A stretch of DNA of 64,000 nucleotides from Marinomonas colpomeniae (lineage in GTDB: Bacteria; Pseudomonadota; Gammaproteobacteria; Pseudomonadales; Marinomonadaceae), in NCBI RefSeq assembly GCF_014803385.1, contig NZ_JACYFC010000004.1, positions 372,001-436,000 on the forward strand. Direction: 5' to 3'. The position numbers were made by a program, and so were the translations under genes. Of the stretch, positions 56,649 through 64,000 are shown piece after piece. Each line of letters opens with the position of its first letter. The stretch's first letter is position 1. Under the pieces are notes generated by a model. That model made no database searches, had not been told where the DNA came from, and saw only the letters and a list, made by a program, of their open reading frames with translations.

Positions 56649-58373
56649 ATGAATGATTTTTATGATTTTACAAAATTAAAGATTGGCCAGCATGTTGGTA
56701 TTGAACTTGATCCGTACATTTTAAACTATCCAATGGACGATAAAAAAACGACCTGGGTAGCAGATCAAGGTGGACGGCCTTTCGTTTTACGTTTTTTCCA
56801 GCCGAGTAAAGGTAAAGTAGAAAGTTTTTTACAAAACGCTCGTAAATACGCAACAATTAAACATCCTGCAATCACACCAAACTACCCTCCTTTTTATTCG
56901 AAACTATGGGTATTTTCATGTTCAGCAGTGTGTGGTGGAGAAAATCTATACAGCTTCTTGGGAAAATATCCTGATGGGGCACCTTTAAATGTTGTCATTA
57001 GTTTGTTTGACAATATAGCGAAAGCACTCGACCAAGTTCATGCCAATAACCTTTTTCATGGCCATTTAGACTTAAATTCTGTTCATGTTGTTAACGGTCT
57101 TGGCTTAATGACAGGCTTCGGCGCACATAACTGGATGGATCGAATTGACCAATCAGAAATGGATGCCCGTTTTTTCCCATCAGAGTATTTAAAGAAAGAT
57201 CAAAAACGAACACCTTCATCGGATAAGTTCGCTTTTATGAAACTTCTCATGGCAGCATTACTTGGTGAATCTATTTTAGATAAAGATTTTGCCACTAATC
57301 TGCCTGACTCACATCCAAATATAAGTGATGCGGTATGGAATCGTTTATTAAAATGGAGCCGAGAAAGTAGCCCCCATAGACCCAAATCCTTAGTAGAGGT
57401 TATTCGTATTATTCGAGCAGACCTTTACAAACCTCAAGCAGGCAGTAGCTCGACAGCAACCAAAGCGATTAGGCGTTATTCTCGTAACATCACATCTAGA
57501 ATGATTATTTTAACCGCGCTTATAAGTACAGGTCTAATTGCCGCTGCAGTGTTATGGCCTACAGAAGACCCTAAAACTATTGTAAAAGCACCTACTCCAC
57601 CATCTAAATTAACAGCCAAAGAAGTTTTTAAGGCTCTACCACAAGTGCTTGAAGAACCACTATCAATGGGTGGTACCGCCCCAAAAATTGAAAAGATTGC
57701 TCCCTCTACTTTTTTTATGGGTGATCAAAATAATATGGGGGATGACAACGAAAAGCCTGTTCATGAAGTTGATATTCCTAATGGTTTTTATATCAGCAAA
57801 TATGAAATCACTTTCAATCAATTCGATAAATTCGCAAAAGCCACAAACCGAGAGTTACCACCCGATAATGGTTGGGGGCGTGGCCAACGCCCTGTTATCA
57901 ATGTGAGTTGGTACGACGCTAAAGCTTATACTTCATGGTTATCAAATCAGACGAATGAGGAGTACCGTTTACCGACAGAGATCGAATGGGAATATTCAGC
58001 AAGAGCAGATTCCAACACGGCCTTTTGGTATGGCAACACAGTCAAAGCGGGTTACAGTGTTTGCGATAGCTGTGGAAGTCAGTGGGATGGTGTTTCTACC
58101 GGTCCAGTTGGAAGCCAAGCTAGTAATCCACTAGGCTTATTTGATATGCATGGCAATGTTGCAGAATGGGTAGAAGATTGTTATCACGATAATTACGAAG
58201 GTGCCCCAACAGAAAATCAAGTCTGGTTAGCCAATCAATGCGATACCCGAGTGCTAAAAGGTGGTTCATGGTATGACATACCAAGAGTCGGTCGAAGTGC
58301 GACAAGGTATCGAGCAACACCCGACTTAAAAGCCAGTAACTGGGGGTTTCGAATTGTACGGATTATTCAGTAA
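56649..58373 (+). CDS. Pseudokinase-TM-FGE (SUMF1-like) fusion protein
   Basis: 574 residues from ATG 56649; a TTG at 56631 would add six, and neither has a good Shine-Dalgarno. A kinase-like domain (about 8-260) has an Arg (48) where the VAIK lysine should be, HGHLDL at 138-143 in place of HRD, and GFG at 156-158 in place of DFG, so it is inactive. One membrane helix is at about 285-303. A C-terminal formylglycine-generating-enzyme fold (about 349-572) carries LPTEIEWEYSARA and MHGNVAEWVEDC. The cysteines that bind copper in true FGE are replaced (GGSWYDIPRVGRSATRYR). Probably a non-enzymatic inner-membrane sensor or scaffold. Confidence 0.87.
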   Translation: MNDFYDFTKLKIGQHVGIELDPYILNYPMDDKKTTWVADQGGRPFVLRFFQPSKGKVESFLQNARKYATIKHPAITPNYPPFYSKLWVFSCSAVCGGENLYSFLGKYPDGAPLNVVISLFDNIAKALDQVHANNLFHGHLDLNSVHVVNGLGLMTGFGAHNWMDRIDQSEMDARFFPSEYLKKDQKRTPSSDKFAFMKLLMAALLGESILDKDFATNLPDSHPNISDAVWNRLLKWSRESSPHRPKSLVEVIRIIRADLYKPQAGSSSTATKAIRRYSRNITSRMIILTALISTGLIAAAVLWPTEDPKTIVKAPTPPSKLTAKEVFKALPQVLEEPLSMGGTAPKIEKIAPSTFFMGDQNNMGDDNEKPVHEVDIPNGFYISKYEITFNQFDKFAKATNRELPPDNGWGRGQRPVINVSWYDAKAYTSWLSNQTNEEYRLPTEIEWEYSARADSNTAFWYGNTVKAGYSVCDSCGSQWDGVSTGPVGSQASNPLGLFDMHGNVAEWVEDCYHDNYEGAPTENQVWLANQCDTRVLKGGSWYDIPRVGRSATRYRATPDLKASNWGFRIVRIIQ

Positions 58374-58543
58374 AACAATAATATTTCTAAATCAGAATAA
58401 TTCCGCTAAATGTCCCCTATTCGAAATTGTTATGGCACATCGTCACTCTTTGACGTGTTTTTTCTATAAAATGTATGGATCAAAAATAAAATAAATCTCA
58501 TTTGATTTGTTTTTAAACAGCTAAATGCCTAAAAAATAAAGCT

Positions 58544-58567
58544 AGCCTGATGTCAGGCTGCATTTTT
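58544..58567 (+). terminator. Possible terminator or operator before acnB
   Basis: AGCCTGATGTCAGGCT is a short palindrome followed by GCATTTTT. The small loop makes it a weak terminator for the fusion gene; it could also be an operator of acnB. Confidence 0.4.
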
Positions 58568-58607
58568 AGCGCATGATTTTATCGTAAACCATTATTCAGA
58601 GGTGTGA

Positions 58608-61409
58608 ATGAGCCTGTATTTAGAGTACCTACAAGAAATCGAAACTCGTAAAAGCCAAGACCTACACCCTAAGCCAATTGATGACAATGAGCTGTTGTCA
58701 GAAATTATTTCTCAAATTAAAGACAATGGTAATGAGCACCGCGAAGCTTCTCTTAACTTTTTCATCTATAACACGCTACCAGGTACAACAAGCGCAGCTG
58801 CTGTAAAAGCAAAATTCTTAAAAGAGATCATTCTAGGTGAATCTAACGTAAAAGAAATCACCCCTAAATTTGCCCTTGAACTACTTTCTCATATGAAAGG
58901 CGGCCCTTCTGTTGAAGTATTGATCGACCTTGCATTATCTGATGATGCTTCTATTGCTTCTCCAGCGGCTGATGTTTTAAAAACTCAAGTATATCTGTAC
59001 GAAGCAGATATGGAACGTCTTGAAGCAGCTTATAAAGCAGGTAATACTCTTTCTAAAGACATTCTTGAAAGCTACGCTAAAGCAGAGTTTTTCACTAAGC
59101 TTCCTGAAATTGATGAGAAAATTGATGTAGTCACCTATATTGCTGGTGAAGGCGATATCTCAACTGATTTATTATCGCCAGGTCATCAATCTCACTCTCG
59201 TGCAGATCGTGAATTACATGGTCAATGCATGAGCACACCAGAAGCTCAAGTAGAAATAAAAGCATTACAAGCTCAGCATCCTGACATGCAAGTCATGCTT
59301 ATTGCTGAAAAAGGCACTATGGGTGTAGGTTCATCTCGTATGTCTGGTGTGAATAACGTCGCACTTTGGACTGGTAAGCAAGCAAGTCCATATGTTCCAT
59401 TTATCAATATCGCACCTATCGTTGCGGGAACCAATGGTATCGCTCCAATCTTCCTAACAACCGTTGACGTAACAGGCGGTATTGGTCTTGATCTTAAAAA
59501 CTGGGTTAAGAAAGTAGACGCAAACGGTAATACTGTTGTTGATAAAAATGGCGATGCTGTATTAGAAGAAGCTTACTCAGTTGCCACTGGCACTGTGTTA
59601 ACTATCGATACAAAAGCGAAGAAGTTATATAACGGCAATAAAGTACTTGCAGATATATCATCAGCCTTTACACCACAAAAAGTGGAATTCATGAAAGCGG
59701 GTGGCTCATACGCTGTAACGTTTGGTAAGAAACTACAAACATTTGCAGCAGAAGTACTAGGCGTTGAACCTCTAAGCGTCTATGCAGCGGCAAAAGAAAT
59801 TTCACATGAAGGCCAAGGTTTAACCGCTGTAGAGAAGATATTTAATCGTAATGCGGTTGGCGTTTTATCTGACACACCATTGCACGCAGGCTCAAACGTT
59901 CGTGTTAGAGTAAATATTGTCGGCTCGCAAGACACAACAGGGCCTATGACATGTCAGGAATTAGAAGCCATGGCTGCTTCTACTATTTCACCAATTGTTG
60001 ATGGCGCATTTCAATCAGGTTGTCACACTGCCTCTGTATGGGATAGTAAAGCAAAAGCGAACACACCAAAGTTAATGAGCTTTATGAACAAGTTCGGTCT
60101 AATCACTGCTCGTGACCCTAAAGGTGTTTATCCGTCAATGACGGATGTTATTCATAAAGTATTGAATGATATTACTGTTGACGACCGCGCTATCATTATC
60201 GGTGGTGACTCACATACTCGTATGTCTAAAGGCGTTGCTTTTGGCGCTGACTCAGGTACTGTAGCCATTGCACTGGCAACAGGTGAGTCTGCAATGCCAA
60301 TCCCAGAGTCAGTAAAAGTAACGTTTAAAGGCCACATGAAAAAATACATGGATTTCCGTGATGTGGTACACGCTACGCAAGCTCAAATGCTAAAACAGTT
60401 TGGTGGTGAAAATGTATTCCAAGGTCGTGTGATCGAAGTGCATATCGGTACATTGCTAGCGGACCAAGCCTTCACCTTCACTGATTGGACAGCAGAGATG
60501 AAAGCAAAAGCTTCCATCTGTATTTCTCAAGACGAGACTTTAATCGGATCACTTGAATTAGCGAAAAGCCGCATTCAAATAATGATTGATAAAGGTATGG
60601 AAAATCCAGCGAAAACGCTTCATGGTTTAATATCTTTAGCTGATAAACGTATTGACGAGGTTAAGTCAGGTGCTGCACCTGCATTAACACCAGATGCAAA
60701 TGCTAAATACTACGCAGAAGTGGTTGTTGATCTTGATGAAATTATTGAGCCAATGGTTGCCGATCCAGACGTGAACAATGATGATGTCTCTAAGCGCTAT
60801 ACTCATGACGTTATCCGTCCAGTTTCATACTATGGGAACAAGACTGTTGACTTAGCGTTTGTTGGTTCTTGTATGGTACACAAGGGTGATATGCAAATCA
60901 TCGCTCAAATGCTCCGGAACATGGAAGCACAAGGTAAAGAAATTAAGTTCAACGCGCCTCTAGTTATCGCTCCACCAACCTATAACATCGTTGATGAGTT
61001 AAAAGCCGAAGGCGATTGGGCACTGCTAGAGAAGTACGCAGGTTTTGAATTTGACGACACAAATCCTAAAGGATCTGCACGTACTAAGTATGAAAACATC
61101 ATGTATTTAGAACGCCCTGGCTGTAACTTATGTATGGGTAACCAAGAGAAAGCGGAACCAGGTGACACGGTTATAGCGACATCAACTCGCTTATTCCAAG
61201 GTCGTGTTGTGGCGGATACAACAGAGAAAAAAGGTGAGTCATTACTTGGTTCTACGCCACTGGTTGTTCTGTCTGCAATATTGGGACGTTTCCCTTCAAT
61301 GGATGAATACAAAGCAGCAGTAGATGGCATTAAGCTGACAGACTTTGCGCCACCTCTTGACGCAATGACAACGGCACCAGTTGAATTCATTCCTGTTTCT
61401 AACGTATAA
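58608..61409 (+). CDS. acnB: Aconitate hydratase B (long, Bacteroidetes-like)
   Basis: 933 residues, against about 865 for E. coli AcnB. AGAGGTG lies upstream of the ATG. Fe-S cysteines are visible in SGCHTASVW and PGCNLCMGNQ. The internal stretch VKKVDANGNTVVDKNGD and N-terminal LNFFIYNTLPGTTSAA match the long AcnB that I remember from Bacteroidetes much better than E. coli AcnB. It converts citrate to isocitrate and, as a moonlighting apo-protein, can bind RNA. It stands alone as a monocistronic gene. Confidence 0.93.
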   Translation: MSLYLEYLQEIETRKSQDLHPKPIDDNELLSEIISQIKDNGNEHREASLNFFIYNTLPGTTSAAAVKAKFLKEIILGESNVKEITPKFALELLSHMKGGPSVEVLIDLALSDDASIASPAADVLKTQVYLYEADMERLEAAYKAGNTLSKDILESYAKAEFFTKLPEIDEKIDVVTYIAGEGDISTDLLSPGHQSHSRADRELHGQCMSTPEAQVEIKALQAQHPDMQVMLIAEKGTMGVGSSRMSGVNNVALWTGKQASPYVPFINIAPIVAGTNGIAPIFLTTVDVTGGIGLDLKNWVKKVDANGNTVVDKNGDAVLEEAYSVATGTVLTIDTKAKKLYNGNKVLADISSAFTPQKVEFMKAGGSYAVTFGKKLQTFAAEVLGVEPLSVYAAAKEISHEGQGLTAVEKIFNRNAVGVLSDTPLHAGSNVRVRVNIVGSQDTTGPMTCQELEAMAASTISPIVDGAFQSGCHTASVWDSKAKANTPKLMSFMNKFGLITARDPKGVYPSMTDVIHKVLNDITVDDRAIIIGGDSHTRMSKGVAFGADSGTVAIALATGESAMPIPESVKVTFKGHMKKYMDFRDVVHATQAQMLKQFGGENVFQGRVIEVHIGTLLADQAFTFTDWTAEMKAKASICISQDETLIGSLELAKSRIQIMIDKGMENPAKTLHGLISLADKRIDEVKSGAAPALTPDANAKYYAEVVVDLDEIIEPMVADPDVNNDDVSKRYTHDVIRPVSYYGNKTVDLAFVGSCMVHKGDMQIIAQMLRNMEAQGKEIKFNAPLVIAPPTYNIVDELKAEGDWALLEKYAGFEFDDTNPKGSARTKYENIMYLERPGCNLCMGNQEKAEPGDTVIATSTRLFQGRVVADTTEKKGESLLGSTPLVVLSAILGRFPSMDEYKAAVDGIKLTDFAPPLDAMTTAPVEFIPVSNV

Positions 61410-61448
61410 GCTTAGAAATATGAATTAACAGCTTAATTACGCTGTCTC

Positions 61449-61484
61449 AAAAAAGCCTACAAATAATTATTTGTAGGCTTTTTT
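61449..61484. terminator. Terminator after acnB, perfect 18-bp inverted repeat
   Basis: Arms 61449-61466 and 61467-61484 are exact reverse complements, with the GC core AGCCTAC and A/T runs outside. Confidence 0.9.
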
Positions 61485-61589
61485 ATTGCCTTGAACTTAT
61501 AAAGTTTTTCAGACTTTAAGCTCTTTAGCTTTACTCTTTTAACTCTGCGTCTCCCTCAATTCAACAGCTGCTTTGATAAACATCAGGCA

Positions 61590-61615
61590 CAAAAAAGCCC
61601 CGCAATGCGAGGCTT
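61590..61615 (-). terminator. Terminator after hpf
   Basis: On the minus strand GCCTCGC and GCGGGGC pair (one G-T), followed by TTTTTTG. It lies 20 bases beyond the hpf stop. Confidence 0.85.
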
Positions 61616-61635
61616 CTCCTAAATAGGTTGATTAG

Positions 61636-62028
61636 CTAAATAACTTCGCGCTCTACAAGCTCATCAAACTCAGCTTGTTCTTGTCGCTCTATAGGGCTTT
61701 CGACATCATTAGCGTTTATATGGTGCTGTCTACCAACATGTTTCGCTTTGTATTTAATCAGCTGCTTTTCTAGCTTTCCAACTAGAAGATCAAGGGCAGG
61801 TTTAAGCTGCTTGTCCGTTTTAACAGTTGCGAAAAGGTCGTGACCAGGAATATGAACACTGGCTTCTACTATTAACTCATGAATATCATGCTTTTCTGTA
61901 TTAAGAATCACTTTAATACTGGTTATCTGATTATTAATTCGAGATAAATGATCCATTTTTTCTTTGACTACTTCTTGAACTTCTTCACCAGATTGGACGT
62001 GGTGACCGCTAATATTCAATGTATACAT
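61636..62028 (-). CDS. hpf: Ribosome hibernation factor (HPF/RaiA family)
   Basis: 130 residues. The N-terminal MYTLNISGHHVQSGEEVQEVV and ASVHIPGHDLFATVKTD follow the HPF fold, with a basic KYKAKHVGRQHH; the C-terminus is acidic and short, so this is a short HPF/YfiA member, not the long dimerising form. It binds the decoding centre of idle ribosomes. It is isolated here, not in the usual rpoN-hpf-ptsN cluster, and has AAGGAAA before the ATG. Confidence 0.9.
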   Translation of the reverse strand: MYTLNISGHHVQSGEEVQEVVKEKMDHLSRINNQITSIKVILNTEKHDIHELIVEASVHIPGHDLFATVKTDKQLKPALDLLVGKLEKQLIKYKAKHVGRQHHINANDVESPIERQEQAEFDELVEREVI

Positions 62029-62289
62029 AAAGAATTTCCTTCTGTTTAGGTCAAATTTTTTTATTTACTTAAATGTAGTTCCTCCTATGTGTTTTACTCT
62101 TATATATAATCTATGGATGAATTGATTAGATTTCAATGCCTACAATGTAAATAGTTGTTCAAGATCATGAATATACAATTATTCACGTCTAAAACATCTA
62201 TTTAAACACTCTATTAATCAATAGCATACAGATCCACATCTAGCAATTTTTCAATTAATTAAGTCGTAAAAAATATGTCATAATATCTA
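62029..62289. other. AT-rich gap between hpf and DUF1275 gene
   Basis: 261 bases with no plausible gene, hairpin or conserved RNA that I can see. It should hold the hpf promoter, but no convincing minus-35/minus-10 pair was recognised. Confidence 0.5.
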
Positions 62290-62952
62290 TTAGCCATTTA
62301 ATCGCATGCGATAAACACGGTAAAGCATCGCAAGAAAAAAGCACATACAAGTAGGCATTAAAAGAGCATAAAAACTAATTTGATGAAACAAGAAAGCACC
62401 TAACGCCCCTCCTAAAACAAATCCTATTACAACAATAACAAACAATAGAGCTTTACGTTTATCAAAGGCTTTTCCTCTAAGGACGCCCCCGATCATAATA
62501 CCTAAATCGGTAAATATGCCCGTTAGGTGAGTAGTTCGAATTACAGCGCCGCTGTAAGTAGTAACCAGTGCATTTTGAAGGCCACAAGCAGCTGATGCAA
62601 AATAATGCCCCATAGGATGGTTACCTAAAAGAAAATACATTGCTCCTAATAACAAAAAAGCCTCTATAGTGAGTAATAAATCATAAAACCGACCAAGCTT
62701 TAATGAAGTATCTGTCAACATAAAGCCAGAAAAAGTAGACCCAATAACAAAACTTAGCAATATTCCAGCAAGATGAAGTAATGACTTATATGAAGAGTCA
62801 AATAGAGCGCTACCTAAGAGCGTCGCTGTACCAGATAAGTGAGATACAGCCTGATGCTCAAAGCCCAGCAGTGCAATGGCATTAACGCTCCCTGCGACTA
62901 AAGCTAATGAAAAAGCACCATACTCAACCCACTTCGGCAATTTTGAAATCAT
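62290..62952 (-). CDS. DUF1275 (YoaK) family membrane protein
   Basis: 220 residues, about six membrane helices. AGSVNAIALLG, HLSGTATLLG and THLTGIFTDLGIMIGG are DUF1275 signatures. Function unknown; E. coli YoaK is unstudied. It follows asd on the same strand behind that gene's terminator, so it is probably a separate transcript. Confidence 0.88.
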   Translation of the reverse strand: MISKLPKWVEYGAFSLALVAGSVNAIALLGFEHQAVSHLSGTATLLGSALFDSSYKSLLHLAGILLSFVIGSTFSGFMLTDTSLKLGRFYDLLLTIEAFLLLGAMYFLLGNHPMGHYFASAACGLQNALVTTYSGAVIRTTHLTGIFTDLGIMIGGVLRGKAFDKRKALLFVIVVIGFVLGGALGAFLFHQISFYALLMPTCMCFFLAMLYRVYRMRLNG

Positions 62953-63025
62953 AAAAAACCTTACTTCTTTCTATCAACAATACCGTGATGAAGAAAAGTA
63001 TAAACAGTACTTTTCGCAGAAACAA

Positions 63026-63060
63026 AAAAAAGCGTTTGCTATGACGGCAAACGCTTTTTT
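63026..63060 (-). terminator. Terminator after asd
   Basis: AAAAAAGCGTTTGC and GCAAACGCTTTTTT form a 14-bp stem around a seven-base loop, with an extra T run on the minus strand. Confidence 0.93.
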
Positions 63061-63079
63061 ATAACATTGAATCAAAACG

Positions 63080-64000
63080 TTAGTCGTTAAGTAAAATACG
63101 CAACATACGACGCAATGGCTCAGCAGCACCCCACAACAATTGGTCACCAACAGAGAAAGCACTGATGTATTCAGGCCCCATGTTCAGCTTACGAATACGA
63201 CCAACTGGAATATTCAAAGTACCAGTCGCTGCCGTTGGCGTTAAACGCTCCATTGTCGCTTCTTTATCATTAGGAACGACACTCACCCAATCGTTATGCT
63301 GAGCCAGCATGCCTTCAATATCAGCAAGCGGAATGTCTTGGTTCAATTTAATCGTAAACGCTTGGCTATGACAGCGCATAGAGCCAATACGAACACAAAG
63401 ACCATCAACAGGAATTATAGATCCTGTATTACCCAAGATTTTGTTCGTTTCAGCCTGTGCTTTCCACTCTTCTCTACTTTGACCGTTATCTAATTGAGAA
63501 TCGATGTAAGGAATTAAGCTACCCGCCAACGGCACACCAAATTGATCAACAGGCATAGTATTAGAACGCATTTGCTCTGCTACTTTACGATCGATCTCCA
63601 AAATGGCACTAGCAGGATCAGCAAGCTCAGACGCAACTGAGCCTTGCAGCATGCCCATTTGGTTAATCAACTCACGCATGTGGCGAGCACCACCACCTGA
63701 CGCCGCTTGATACGTCATAGACGTCATCCATTCGATGTGATCTTTCTCGAACAAGCCGCCTAAAGCTAACATCATCAAACTAACGGTACAGTTACCACCA
63801 GCAAAGGTTTTCACGCCATCTTTTAGACCTTGTTTGATAACATTCTGGTTAACTGGATCCAACACAATGATTGCATCTTTGTCCATGCGCAATGATGATG
63901 CTGCGTCGATCCAGTAACCGTTCCAACCAGCCTTACGCAACTCAGGGTAAATAGCCTTGGTATAATCGCCGCCTTGGCAGGTGATTATAATGTCCATTCT
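63080..64000 (-). CDS. asd: Aspartate-semialdehyde dehydrogenase, C-terminal part (gene runs off the right edge)
   Basis: About 306 residues of the C-terminal portion; the first 60 or so lie beyond position 64000. [16 protein letters not shown], the active-site Cys in [39 protein letters not shown] and [28 protein letters not shown] match E. coli-type Asd almost throughout. Asd makes aspartate semialdehyde for lysine, threonine and diaminopimelate; dapA in this window uses it. The ATG at 63997 is internal, not the start. Confidence 0.96.
   Translation of the reverse strand, partial: RMDIIITCQGGDYTKAIYPELRKAGWNGYWIDAASSLRMDKDAIIVLDPVNQNVIKQGLKDGVKTFAGGNCTVSLMMLALGGLFEKDHIEWMTSMTYQAASGGGARHMRELINQMGMLQGSVASELADPASAILEIDRKVAEQMRSNTMPVDQFGVPLAGSLIPYIDSQLDNGQSREEWKAQAETNKILGNTGSIIPVDGLCVRIGSMRCHSQAFTIKLNQDIPLADIEGMLAQHNDWVSVVPNDKEATMERLTPTAATGTLNIPVGRIRKLNMGPEYISAFSVGDQLLWGAAEPLRRMLRILLND

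Noticed and set aside
60980..61390. 136-codon open frame opposite acnB
   Set aside because: Antisense shadow within a well supported gene.
1..64000. Search for CRISPR, insertion sequences, prophage, tRNA or rRNA
   Set aside because: No arrays of regular repeats, transposase genes, phage genes or tRNA-like cloverleafs were noticed by reading; the window looks like stable core chromosome.

Overview
The window looks like a chromosomal core segment of a moderately low-GC marine gammaproteobacterium. Gene content and order point to the Oceanospirillales/Pseudomonadales side, and a Marinomonas-like organism is my best guess. Reasons: the exbB-exbD-lpxK-ycaR-ptp-murB block next to comEC, DUF2062 and lolD; yceD-rpmF-plsX-fabD-fabG-acpP-fabF without fabH; lexA beside DUF6586 and topA; and glnS/cysS near ppiB-lpxH are arrangements I remember from Pseudomonas. 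This is recall of synteny, not a database search. I see no rRNA, tRNA, CRISPR array, insertion sequence or prophage, and no gap over 300 bases without a gene.

Layout: 1-4.6 kb holds pepN (cut by the window edge), a cysteine-rich DUF2797 gene, yeaC, glpG, nadK and a PLP enzyme of the ACC deaminase/D-cysteine desulfhydrase family, all on the minus strand. 4.75-8.7 kb (plus) holds a shortened YdiJ-like protein, a spermidine-synthase-like protein, an NptA-type Na/phosphate cotransporter and a small coiled-coil protein. 8.7-22.5 kb (mostly minus) holds pgm, murI, murB, an LMW phosphatase, a Trm112-like protein, lpxK, exbDB, comEC, DUF2062 (plus), lolD and one LolC/E permease, purC, bamC and dapA. 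This is largely an envelope-building region. 22.7-31.4 kb holds bcp, queF, an ABC-2 exporter pair, a small conserved gene and the fatty acid synthesis operon. 31.5-41.7 kb holds yceF, a patatin-like gene, DUF4892, a hydrolase, sixA, DUF4389, gpsA, selO, a DEAD-box helicase and dinG. 41.7-47.8 kb holds lexA with two SOS boxes, two small genes, topA, two unknown membrane proteins and a universal stress protein. 47.8-56.6 kb holds cysS, glnS, azlDC with a MarR-GNAT regulator, queC, ppiB, lpxH, an orphan and miaE. 56.6-64 kb holds a pseudokinase-TM-FGE protein, an unusually long acnB, hpf, a DUF1275 protein and asd (cut by the window edge).

The window serves lipid A and peptidoglycan precursor synthesis (lpxK, lpxH, murI, murB, dapA, asd), outer-membrane biogenesis (bamC, lolD/C), phospholipid and fatty acid synthesis (plsX, gpsA, fab genes), tRNA charging and modification (cysS, glnS, queF, queC, miaE) and the SOS response (lexA, dinG).

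Items worth a second look: an in-frame YdiJ homologue that has lost its whole FAD catalytic core and several Fe-S ligands; a pseudokinase-TM-FGE fusion lacking kinase and FGE catalytic residues; a ComEC with no recognisable metallo-beta-lactamase motifs; a long AcnB that resembles Bacteroidetes versions; and an AzlCD exporter run by a MarR-GNAT fusion with a 42-bp palindromic operator. I did not find one clear, wholly new multi-gene system.
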